Positions 48,427-60,900 of a DNA stretch of 64,000 nucleotides are shown piece by piece (within the stretch, counting starts at the first letter, position 1; each line of letters opens with the position of its first letter). The notes under the pieces are model-generated. The model worked only from the letters and a program-made list of their open reading frames with translations, was not told the DNA's origin and did not search any database. Location of the stretch: assembly GCA_029204225.1 (NCBI GenBank), contig CM055102.1, forward strand, positions 29,673,632-29,737,631. Reading direction: 5' to 3'. This DNA comes from Diphasiastrum complanatum. Taxonomy: Eukaryota > Streptophyta > Lycopodiopsida > Lycopodiales > Lycopodiaceae. Position numbers and translations under genes: made by a program.

Positions 48427-50715
48427 CATGTAATGAGTGATGTGATCATCTCCCCATTCTTTTGATACCGCATTAACAAACTCGACACAAGTCCTTCGGA
48501 CAGCTTTCTTATCAATATCAGAGTATTTTTCTTTTCTTAAAATAGCAATCATACTATCAAACTTTTTCCATACATCAACTTTTAGTACTCTGGTTTTGCC
48601 GTCTTTCTCGAAGTCCTGAGTAGCAGCAATAATATTTGTTCAGACTGAGTGTTAAATATTAGAAGCCCTACCAGTATGATTTGATAGGAAATGACGTGCT
48701 TTTGCTCCTCCTATGCTTGGCTTAGTTGGCATGTTCCCATTCTTTCCTGAAAGCTTTTCATCTTTTCGAATTTTGACATGTCCTTGATGGAGTCCTGCAT
48801 TTGATAAAACATCTTCTAATCGAGAGATAGCTTCCTTTGCTAATGATGATGGCTTAGTATTCCAAGCAAAAACTATATGAAGATAAATGATCTTTTCTAT
48901 TAATCTAACTTCTGCATGAAGAGTGCAAACATGCACATTTTTTAAGGGGATAGGCAGCATAGGCTTCCAGTTTGGATCTGCATATTCTCTAGTAAGTCCT
49001 GTGCTCCTAGTTACATCTTTTGCCATTTTCATGCAGTACAAACAAGGGTGTTTTGATGTAGCACCGTGAGAGACATTATACATACATTTTAATGTTTTCA
49101 AATCACCTGCTAAGTGCCATTCAACATTGAAGTCTCCAACTCCTGGAACATTGAGAAGTCCTCCATCCATATGGTCCTTGATGATCCTAGGATAAGATGT
49201 CCTTGAGAATATCCATGATAATATATCATGATCCTCTTTTAGCACCTGTCCAAAAAAATTAATCAGACTTAATTTACAATGTATTAATACTATTCAATGA
49301 ATGTAATGTAATAATGAGGCTAGTTACCTGAAACGCTGCCAACCACCATATATCATTTTCTGACTGGACACTGAATCTGAAATCTTCTTGGTTCTCTGTT
49401 TGTGATAGAGCACCATTCATGAGAGTTATACTAACCCTCTCCATCTTCTGCCCTTTCACAATTTCTGACTCATCTAACTTAAGTACTATGATTATTTTGC
49501 CATTCACCTTTTCATAAGTTACATCATAGAATGTGACGATGTATCTCAGCAAGTAATTTAGATCAATAAATAAATTGTTTGATGAATTATAGAATATCGA
49601 TCTTCCATCAGTTTCACACACCTCCTCAATATGACATGGAGTTCCAGTGATCTTATGCATACCTATGTTTAATGTATCCCTCTCTTTCTTCAAGTGATAT
49701 GTCCTAGGGATTGGGACTTTTCTAATTTGAACTTGCTTAAAAGCTTCTCTAATTAGTGTAAATATTGTTGCATATGCTTCCCTGCTAATACCCGCAAAAG
49801 CACAAGCACCCTGAACTATAATGTTATCTAAAATTTTTTGAATGTCCACCATCAAAGACTCTACTATTTTAAACTTTACATTTGAAATCCTATTGTTCAT
49901 CATGATATGCTCAATGGATTTGCAAGTCAGTATTGTGCCCAATGACATTCCTAGTGAAGCATTGTCTTTAATATTTCGAGGACCTACTATTGCAGATCTG
50001 CAAAAAAAACAGATAGTTAACAAAATATCACCATAGCTGAAATTAAATCCAAATGTCATTGAAAAACTTACAAAAATCAGAATATGCTTACTTGAATGCA
50101 CGGGTCCTTCTATTTTGATAACCTCCTTTTGAAAGCGTTTGAATATCCTTGCAACTTTTTCGCTTTCGCTTCTTACTTTCAGCCTTCTTCTTTGCCAAAT
50201 CCACATCCGTCAATAATTGTAAGTTTTCAATACAAATAGACTGTAAGACTGATTGCATTGGCTTTAGTTCTGATTTGATATTGATTGTTATCTTCTGTAA
50301 TGATTCATTATTTTTTTTTAAGTTGTTCATTTTCTTCTAATGTCTTTTGGAGATGACAATCTCTATTCTGACAATAAGAGGATATCCGAATTAACTCACC
50401 TTCTAAAAAGTGAACTTTATTCATATAAAGTTGTTTTCCATGGTTCTGCAATCTTTCACAATATCCTAGTAATCCACTATGTCCATTGCATATCCATGTA
50501 ACTAAATGAGTTATTGAAGAGAACGTGGGATGTGTCAAAGTGCTTGGATCTTGTGGATATAATATTCCATCTATCCACAAATTCAAGTTTTTTTTTCCTC
50601 TTGCCCTGTAACGAGAGCGATCCTCAGCAGATATTTGAATTCCTTTGCCTCCTCTTCTCTGCAAAGGTGCCAAATCAATAGGGATATCCACATGTAGATG
50701 ATACAATGTCATCAT
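48427..50715 (-). pseudogene. transposase-like protein, spliced and decayed
   Basis: Exon 50715-50092 begins MMTLYHLHVDIPIDL and has a frameshift at the eight-base run near 50311. It ends in a basic coiled coil (KKKAESKKRKRKSCKD). Clean GT-AG introns (50091-49998 and 49327-49246) join it in phase to exons 49997-49328 and 49245-48427. The second exon carries IIVLKLDESEIVKGQKMERV; the third has GGLLNVPGVGDFNVEWHLAG followed by DLK, then CLYC and CTLHAEVRLIEK. A GDLK ... CxxC ... LHxxxR order recalls uncharacterised DDE-like proteins of animal mobile elements (from memory). TAA (48654-48652) and TGA (48642-48640) lie in the last exon, while the frame beyond them is still coding-like (WKKFDSMIAILRKEKYSDID). 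It is probably the element's transposase; the superfamily is not assigned. Confidence 0.55.
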
Positions 50716-50819
50716 CAAAAAAATAATAGAGTAATCAGTTGCATCAAAGTACTATGACCAGATTCTATGAAGCAAAGCAAAGTACTCATCTTTGATTATA
50801 TTATATACTATGTACGATC

Positions 50820-51150
50820 AATCCAAACTCCATGCTTGTATGCCTGATTCAAATTTGGAAATGCCGCTCATTTTTTCATTCCAATAGGTAGTTGGCGCTC
50901 ATATTTCCATTCCAAAGTGATGATGGCGTTCATAATTGGAGATGGCACCCATATTTTCATTCTCGTGGAAGGAATGCATATGTAAACATTTTGCAATTTT
51001 TCCTGATTCGAATTTGGGGATGGCGGTCATATTCTAGATCTATTGAAAATATTGCCCTTTTTGTAACCAATAAAGGAAATATTTTTGAATTTAGTAAGTT
51101 ATACTGCGAACTGTTAACAGTTTTTAACTGTGACTATAGACACTGTGGTT
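50820..51150 (+). repeat. short imperfect repeats at the edge of the mobile cluster
   Basis: Blocks such as GGCGCTCATATTTCCATTCC, TGGCGTTCATAATTGGAG and TGGCACCCATATTTTCATTC follow one another, with TGGCGGTCATATTC near 51020. This could be a terminal or subterminal repeat zone of the 41.2-50.7 kb cluster. I did not find a matching inverted copy near 41 kb. Confidence 0.45.
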
Positions 51151-51201
51151 AGATCATTGGGAGTTGGGGAGGCCTTGGGAGTGTAACAAAATTATGAAAC
51201 G

Positions 51202-52669
51202 TTAGCCCCTAGCTATTAGCCGGTGGCCCTTAGCCCATAGCCCTTGCCATGTTCTTTCGACCTTGGCCCTTGCCCCTCAGCCCTTGGCCCTTATTCTTAG
51301 CACTTCACCCTTAACCCCTAACCGTTGGCCCTTGCCCCTCGGCCCTTAACCATAACACTTGACACTCAACCCTTAGCCCTTACCCCTTGGCCGTTAGCCT
51401 TAGCACTTGGCCCTTAACCTTGGCCCTTAGCCCTTAGCACTCAATGGCCCTCAACCCTTGGTGCTTAGCCCTTACCCCTTAGTCTTTAGCCCTTGGCCTG
51501 TGGGTCTTAGGCCTTGGGCCCTTTGGTCTTAGTCCTTAGCCCTTAGTCCTTGCACCTTGGCCCTTATTCCTAGCAATTCACCCTTAATCCTTGGCCCTTG
51601 CTCCTAGGTCCTTAGCCCTTAGTCCTTGCACGTAGGTCCTTCGTCCTTAGCCCTTTTCCCTAGGTCTTTGGACCAAGCCCTTAGCATTCAATGGCCCTCA
51701 ACCCTTGGTGCTTAGCCCTAACCCCACGACTTTAGCCCTTGGCCTTTGGGTCTTAGGCCTTGGGCCCTTTGGTCTTAGTCCTTAGCCCTTAGTCCTTGCA
51801 CCTAGGTCCTTCGCCTAGGTCCTGGGCCCTAGGTCTTTGGACCTAATTCTTAGCCTTTGGGCCTTGGCCCAAGTCCTTAGCCCATTCGCCCTTTGGCCTT
51901 TGGCACTAGCACTCGACCTTTAAGTTGAAGCCTTTGGCCTTTAGTCCTTGGCCCTTGGCTCTTGGCCCTTAGCCGGTGACCTCTAGCCCTTCGCCCATAG
52001 CTCTTGGCCCTTGGATGCTGGCCCTTGCCCCTTGCCCCTCGACCCTTATTCCTAGAACTTCACCCTTAATCCTTGGCCCTTGATCCTAGGTCCTTAGCCC
52101 TTAGTCCTTGCACGTAGGTCCTTCGCCCTTAGCGCTTTGCCCTAGGTCTTTGGACCTAGTCCTTAGCCTTTGGGACTTGCCCCTAGTCCTTAACCCTTAG
52201 CACTCAATGGCCCTCAACCCTTGGTGCTTACTCCTTACGCCTTAGTCTTTAGCCCTTGGCCTTTGGGTATTAGGCCTTAGGCCTTGGGTTTTTGCACGTA
52301 GGTCCTTCGCCCTTATCCCTTTGCCCTTTGGCCCTTGGCACTAGCACTCGACCTTTAAGTTTAAGCCTTTGACGTTTAGTCCTTGGCCCTTGGCTCTTGG
52401 CAGGTGACCCTCAGCCCTTAGCCCTTAGCCCGTAGCCTTTAGCCCCCCCCTTGGACCCTGGCCCATTGCCCTTGCCCTTGCTCTTGCCCTTGCCCCTCGT
52501 CCCTTCTTCTTAGCACTTTACCCCTAACCCTTAACCCTTGGCGCTTGCCCCTAGGCCCTTAGCCTTAGCACTTGGCCATATACCCTTAGCCCTCGGCCCT
52601 TGTCCAAAGTTAGCACTCAATGGCCCTCAACCCTCGGTGCCCTTTGCCCCGGCCCTTAGATTTCGCTTT
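51202..52669 (+). repeat. degenerate heptamer minisatellite, CCCTTRG type
   Basis: About 1.5 kb built from units such as CCCTTAG, CCCTTGG and CCCTTAC. A higher-order unit is visible: ACTCAATGGCCCTCAACCCT, or a one-base variant, recurs near 51437, 51686, 52201 and 52614, each followed by TTGGTGCTTA or a variant. The unit length equals that of the plant telomere repeat CCCTAAA, but the sequence differs. No protein is encoded. Confidence 0.9.
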
Positions 52670-53400
<731 letters not shown>

Positions 53401-56040
53401 TTCTCTATTTCGTAATATATGGATATAAACAATATGCTTGGGTTGAAGAGAGGAGGAGAGATGACCATGTGTCCCAGAATTGTTCCATAAGCATTTTAGA
53501 ACACCTAAATTTTCGTTAGGGTATATAAAGGTGCTTGAACCAGTGTATTTCTCATTAATTGTGGGCAAACACTCTTAGTTAACTAAAAATGGCTCCTTAT
53601 ATAAGGGCCAGTTTAAAAATTAGGTGATTTCACAAACTTCAATAAATTTAAGAAACAAATCTTCATTTTGAAATGCCACGTGAGATTGACACGTGGCAGT
53701 CTAATTATCCCATAATCTTTTGCCTAAATCGCACCCCCTCCAAAAGCATAAGTAGGCACCCCACTAATGTTTTATTACATTGCTTTTGAAATTCTTACTT
53801 CATTCCTACTTTCTATCAAATTTGCCAATTGTTGCAATCTTTTTGCAAATTTTCTCTCAATTTTCAAAATGGTCAGACGGCAAACACTCTGAAACCGTGA
53901 CTGCAAATTTTTTTTGTCATTAAACCACCACCCCCCCCCCCCCCCCCCCCCCCCAACTCCGCCCACCCGCCGCAATGGGGGGTGGGGGGGTGGGTTAGTA
54001 ATAAGTTTTTTCTTAAATAAACAAACTTTAAAAAACCCCCGCCCCGCCGCGGGAATATAAGGCTTTTTTTTAAAAAAAAAAACATAGAACGCACCCCCCC
54101 CCCACTTTGTCATTACCCCCCTTGTCCCTATCCCTTATAAAATCGGTTAAAACCGAATATACACATAAACCCCACCCCAACCCCCTTTAAAGACTTCAAT
54201 AAAAATTGTCCTAAACATTGTAAAAGTCCCCCTAAAAGCATAAATTTAGAGTGGGGGGTTTAGTTTTAACTCCCTTTCAAAGATACAGGGAGGAAAAGAA
54301 AAATGCCTTAAACTTTATGTTATTTTTTTGAAAAAAAACTTACAATGAAATCATGTCTATAAAAAGCGAAAACAGAAGAAGTCTTACTTTAATATGGAAA
54401 GTCTTAACAGAAGAAGTCTCATTGATAGTAACTCTAACTAAAGAGTCGCAACCAAGCGAAAGAGTCGCAATCTAAAATGGAGCTTTGAGGAGATTTAAAA
54501 TGTATATATAGTGTCGAGTTGTTCTTTCCATGTCATCAATCCACGCAAAAGATCATGGTGTCATTTTGAACATGTCATCAATCTGCTCGAAGTCCCGCTA
54601 TGTACAGGTCATCAATCCTCGCAAAATTAATTATTGTGTTGATCAATATATAAACGACCAACCTATCCGCAATTTTCAATGACAGAATATATTTTTAAAC
54701 ACAAAATATATTAAGAAAAGAAATACAAGAAAACACATACCAAAATACATATAATAAATAGACTCATTATAGTAAGTAGACTCATCATAGTAAATGGACC
54801 CTAAACCATTCTATAGAAAATACACTCATTATAACCATTATATTAAACACAATATAAATACTATATATACACACATATATATAATATATTGTATACATTA
54901 GGCTTTTTATAACCATGATATATGAATACAATGACCATTTTTTTTTATCTCTTCCCCACCCGCGCCGGCGGGTGGAGAGGCTATACTGCAAAAAAAAAAA
55001 AAATTACTACCTCCCCACCCGATGCGGCGTGTGGGGGGCAATGTGGACTGGACGGGTGAAGGACTTAAAAAAACATTTTGATTTACTGCTTATAACTTCC
55101 TTTGTGTGATTGCAGGCATTCTACGCTTTTGCAGAAACTATTCTGAGGCCCGTTGGTGAGGCCTCCCCGGTTTTCTTAACAAGGGCCTGGAAGTTCAGCA
55201 GAAGCTGTCAGCAGAAGCCGAGTTCAAACGGCTTACACATGAAAGCATTTGTAGGTGCACCCGAGTTAGCTTTCCAACAGGTGGTGAACAGGTTTCTACA
55301 TTTCTAATCTATTTTTTGTTTTGATTGATCAAGCCATGGCAAATATTTTCAGATGGTGCTAACACAAATCTAGTGGAATAAAAAGGGTTATGATCAATTG
55401 AAAAATACAATTAAAAAAAACCATAATCTCTACTAGGTCACGCTAGTAATTGGTGCCACATTGGATAACCACTTTTGATTTTCTTTTTTGAAGTATCCAT
55501 GCTATGTTGAGCTTATACATGAATATAACTTTTATTGTTGTTGATCCTAATTATCATTGTGTCAAGTTTCTCTCATTTCAATGTTTTTATTGTGACGATC
55601 ATTACATGATTATCCAAGAGATCGTAGGGTGTCTATCAGATCTTTTGATACAAACACAAAAAAGCATGCTTAAAGCTTAACAATGATCATTGTTAACACT
55701 ATAATATGGCTTGTTGCACTCTCTAAGCCTCCTAGTCGAGTCTCGTTTATTCAATGTTTTTTGGTTTTTGGACTATGTTTTCATAGGAACTTAACCAAAA
55801 TGACAAGTTGAACTCAAAAAAGATAGAAAGGGTTTTTTGCTCAGTTATAATCAACTTAACTTCATGTATGCTCTAACTCTCTTGCATTGATATTCATTAC
55901 CATATTGGTCTTTAGAGTGATCCTTATCTATTACATGTGGCCTACCATATTGTGAGGCACATCTCTAAGGCCTAAAGCACTTCCTTTAAAGTTGAGTATC
56001 TCACAAGCTTCCTTAGACTAAGGGTGTTGACACTTGACTC
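53401..56040. other. gene-free stretch with simple repeats
   Basis: Contents: poly-C of 24 bases at 53931-53954, G-rich DNA at 53977-53994 and three more GC-rich, partly self-complementary blocks near 54037, 54956 and 55012. At about 55116-55300 there is an exon-like piece (acceptor TGATTGCAG, then reading LEVQQKLSAEAEFKRLTHES in one frame) that I cannot assign. 55310-56040 shows nothing. Confidence 0.45.
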
Positions 56041-56714
56041 TTCCCCCCCCCCCCCCCCTTTTCATACTTGCATGGGCTTCTTGCCACGTAGGGGCAACTG
56101 AAAGCTGGTTTTGAACTTGGGGACCTTGCCCGCCATGTTGATCTGCTAGGGGTTGGTTACCTTAAATGAAATGGACAAATGGCATAGCAAGGATTTAAAC
56201 TTGCCAATTAACTTGCAAAACTCCTATTAACACGTATCGAGGAGTAAAAGAGTCCACTCACTTGTCAAGGCTTAAAGAAAGTGATCTACACATCACAAAA
56301 AGCTTTGCTTATGACAAAACCAAGATTGCATATGAGAAGAATTCAAAAATTAAAAAGTCACTCATTTATATGCTCAAACTCACTTAGAAATAAAAGCTCG
56401 GCATTCAGTAAATCTTTACAATAGCTTATCGATGTTGCGACAAACCTAAAAATTGAGCAGCAAACTACGTGAAACCACTGTGATTCGGTGCTAAAGTCGA
56501 ATGTTTGAAGCTCTAGGTGGAAAAGAGCCAAAAAAAAATTGTGGTGATGAGGCCCATGATTTGTTGTTGTTGTTGATAAGAATGTCCTTGGACCCAATTT
56601 TAGGGTGGAACACACGATTGGCTGAAGCGTGCACGTATGCGACGAACGATGACGAGGTTCGGCTGACGCGGGGCAAGAGAGAGAAAAAGAGACCCAAAAC
56701 AAACAAATAAAAAC
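56041..56714. other. gene-free stretch with a poly-C run
   Basis: A C-run starts at about 56044. No gene or named repeat follows before the Alba promoter. Confidence 0.5.
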
Positions 56715-57939
56715 TATATTATAAATACGAAGTGTCTATTTTGGGAGGCTGGAGCTATTCTCTCGTCAACCATCCACTATTTACGATTTAGTTTCTATTT
56801 TTTTTGGAAAATAAAATTTGACCAGCAAGAGAGAGAAAAATCTCCGGCCTTCTATTTTTCTTCTTCTTGCCCTTGGCTTGCTTCTCTCTCTCTCTCGTCC
56901 TCGTCTCGTTCTCGTTCTCTTCTCGTCTCGTCTGCGTTAAGTATTGCTCTATTTTTCTCGATTTGGGAAAAGATGAATTGAGCGATGCGATCAATCGCAC
57001 TAGTTTGTTACTGACCTTTTGCTGCGTACGATCCCCTGGTGGCTGTTCACCTTCTGTTCAGATCTGCTGCTTTTTTTTTTGCATTGCCTGCTTATAACAA
57101 AGACTTTGCCTGCTGTGTCTCATCATTGTCGTCGTCTGTACTTTGGAAGCTCTCTCTTCACATTTTTCTTCTAATTATTGCGCAGTCAGTTCGACTTAAG
57201 TTAGCATTTCCTTTTCTGGTGCCTTCCTCGTATCTGCTTCGTAGATCTGCTCTTCTGAATCACTTTCCTGGCCTGCACTGCCACGTTTTTTCCTTCCGAG
57301 TGCCACTTTGCTTATCCTGCATTGATCTCTCTCTATTGCGCTCTCTGGTCTTTAATTTTGTCCTCTAACTACTTGGCTAGTGTTAATTTTTGTCTGTTGT
57401 TACGCTTGCTTTACATCTACTTGAGAGTTTCTTCTCTTGTTTGAATCAGATAATACTCGATATACGAAAATTTACACCAAAGAATTATTTCTAGATTATG
57501 ATTCAATTTATTGTAGGTTACTTTCTTTCAGCCTGGAGCGGATTCTTTATTCTTATGTGAGTACTCCAACTAGCTTAAGGTAATTTGTTTTTCTGCCAAA
57601 GCTAGCTCTCATTCGTGGTTTTTATTTATTTCTGGCTAATTCAGTTGCATCATCTGGGTGAACGCTCCGTTCATGTTTTCTCACATAATCTAATATCATT
57701 AGTGTTGTGGTGAGGCGCTGAAATTTGGTGGACTGATCCTCATCAGATTTTCAACCAGACATTCTGCTGCAATTTTTGTTTCTACATCTTGGAAGAATTA
57801 ATGTCGACCTACATTCCGCATTGAAAGTGTTTTATGCTACAGTAGGTAGTCTTCAAAATTTCCCCTCTGGTTAGATCTCTTATTTATTGGTAACTAGGTT
57901 TTGACCGAAGTTCACACAAGGAAATTCAATCCAAACACT
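56715..57939 (+). promoter_or_regulatory. promoter and 5' leader of the Alba gene
   Basis: A TATA box-like TATATTATAAATA lies at 56715-56727. A pyrimidine-rich stretch with CTCTCTCTCTCTC and TCTCGTCTCG runs from about 56880 to 56935, typical of plant leaders. At least one leader intron is likely, given the 1.2 kb distance to the ATG, but I cannot place its sites with confidence. Confidence 0.6.
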
Positions 57940-60900
57940 ATGGATCGGTATCAACGGGTGGAAAAGCCACGACCAGAGTCCTCTATTAGTGAAAATGAGA
58001 TCCGAATAACCACACAGGGAAAGATGCGTAATTACATCACGTATGCCACTACCCTGCTGCAGGTATGACCGTCGCAAGTTTACATCCGATGATTTTCTCT
58101 TAACATGGTTTTGGTACTAAACTGATATACTAATATATCCTCATAATGCATTTGTTCCTTCGTCTGTTTCTACCAGATGATATGGTGTGATGTAGTTAAT
58201 ATTTTGGTGAGTGGTTATTAGATCTGGATATAGACTTTGGCATTGTACTTCTAATATTTAAAGTGACTGGTTCAGCTTTTTTTCAATCTTTATAATGTAG
58301 TGTAGATCAGATTGCTACGTATTCTATTGCGCACAACACGTACCGATTATCAGTAGTCGTATTTTGCTGAACTAAATTTTTTTGCTAATGTCGCATGTGT
58401 GGACTGTTTTCGTGGCATACTCCAGAATCCATTGTACTAGTACTAGACTTCATGCACTCAGGCATTGACCCACTTCACTAAAAAAAACAAGGGAAAATAG
58501 AATTTAGATTATGGATTAGGAGGGAGGGCTCTGGGTACGCTAAATTAGATACTTATTTATGAAAGCAGTATAAATCATTTGACATTGGTGTTTGAGGCCT
58601 CTTTCTTTATACATTTTGGTGGATGTGTGAAGTTATCTGATGATTTTGGCTGTCATGTACATGGATGTTTGTCTTTTGATTTTAGCTGAAATAATGGATG
58701 GAGATTGAACATTGCCTCTTCCGTCTTTAGCCTGCTCAGTATCTCTTCTTATGCTCAGAAAGGTCCTAGTGCTAAAAACTAGAATGCTTGGAACGAGTAT
58801 CCAGATCTGTTGGGAATCATGATTGATGTTAGCGGCTGATACCTGTGTGCTCTGCTGTCTAGTCTTTTATGTTTAAGAGATGGCAAGGGAATTTCAATTT
58901 CATGTGAAATGTACAGGAGTTCCATTATCAAAAACTATAACTGTAAGGCATCCTGCCTTATGTTAGATTCAAATGCTAGCATAGATCGTGATTTGTCATT
59001 GCTGGTACAGCTTCAGGGACCTTTGACCTTACCCTTCTAAGTTTTGATTGCATTCTTAATTGTTTGTTTTATAAATGTGAGCTCAGAGGGTCTAGAAAGT
59101 ACATACGAAACTAATTCAGATGTCAGGATAGTGGCAAGCTACTTCTAAAATTAATGCAATTTTTTCAAGATTCAATAGAGATTAGCAATCTTAGCTCTGT
59201 TCCATATCTAAGTTACATTGGAACAGCGTTCTGGAAGGCTGGAACCAAGAAAAATGAGTGTTTATTTTTTAAAAACAAAATCAGGTTAACCCTGATTTCA
59301 GCCATTACTGGGCCGAGTATTTTGTAGACAAAGTCGCCTGTAAGTTTGCTAGATTTATTGGCAGTATTATGTTTCTTGAACATCGCTGTATGAGTATGAA
59401 AAATGTCTACTGTAGCTTGGTGTTTATTATTTCAAAGGAAATGTGTCAGAGCCGAAGTTTTCATGATTGTTTATGAAGATTTTCATTTGAATTCCTTTAG
59501 TCCATAAAACTCTGCTAACTATAAAAGTAATAGCTCACGACATCCTTATTTGGAAATTGGGTGACCCAATTTTATTCATTTGTCCTTATTTCTTTGTTGA
59601 TAATATTTGTTTGTACTTCACTTTGCAATCATATCAAAGATCAGCAGTGGTATATTGTAATGACAATAGTTTGCACATGCTACCTGGACCTGTCTCAAGG
59701 GTTGATTTAACATGTTTTGAAAATTCTGAATCTTTAATTCCATTTTCAGGTTAAGAAAAAATGATCAGTCACATTGTTGGCAGCTGTGCACTTTCTCAGG
59801 TTTTAAGTAGTGGTCATCTCATGGAATTTGTTTTCTTCTATTTCATCAGATATTACACTGACACATTTGATGTGATGTGCAAAGATCGCAGCCTTAGTGA
59901 TGAGTATGCCTTCCATAGAAACGTTTTCTTAAAGTGCGCATAACTTGTTCTAGTTTCAAAATGGCAGCACAACTCTTCATGATTCCACTCTTGTCAATTG
60001 AAAGTTGATAGTTTTACCATAGTATCAGTTGGAGATGCCCATTGTGAGGGGTATGCGTTGGATGTTTCCTCCCTATAGGGTAGAATATGTCAAGTGATAC
60101 TCATAGTTTGCTTTGTTTCATAAACTGGAACATGCAACAAAGACAAGTCCAGAAGCAATATCAGGATTTATTCTGGTGTTATTCTCTTGATGTTTGTTGA
60201 TATGCAAAAAGCTTTTCTCCCATTGCTAACTTGAGAAGCACAGTCTGAACTTGAGTTTGTCAATTTTCTGCATCTTGGTTTGCAGTAGTTGGTATCTTCT
60301 TTTAACCACCAGGAGTTGACTTCATTGCCCAAAACGCTTTGACTTGCAGGAAAAGGAGGCAACTGAAATTGTGCTGAAGGCCATGGGTCGTGCCATTAAT
60401 AAGACTGTCACAATTGCAGAAATCATAAAGGTGGACTAGTTTTCGGTGCATGTTTTTTCTATAGAGATGTTGCATGAAAATATAGAGCATACACAAATCT
60501 ACTGTCACGTGTGCTCCCTGTATGTGTTTTGGTAAAAGAGAATATGTTCCTAAGGGTTTAGCCCTATTTTCATAGTTTAACTCTCTTTTATTTGATCGAT
60601 GATTGTTGCATTTTCTGTGTATTTGTTCTGCTTATTTGCTTTGCAGTTTACACACAATGTTCCCAATATAGTTCCATAAAAATGCCTTATTTTGCTTGTA
60701 AACATGAGTTATTAACAGCTCTATTTTGTTCTTTTGTATGAGCTTCACCTTCAGATGGTCTCCTTAGTATTTCCTTGATGTGCAAAATGTTCGTAGGACT
60801 ACACATTTTATAGACGAATCTCCATAAGTGGCTTTATATCTTGCTGGTTCTTAAAAAAATCTTTAGCAACATGTCTGTGACATATGCGAGGTACAATTTA

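Noticed and set aside
51202-52669. Telomeric repeat array
   Set aside because: The heptamers are CCCTTAG and CCCTTGG types, not CCCTAAA, and are too irregular.
53775-54113. Glycine- and proline-rich minus-strand protein
   Set aside because: It is a translation of poly-C and G-rich repeats.
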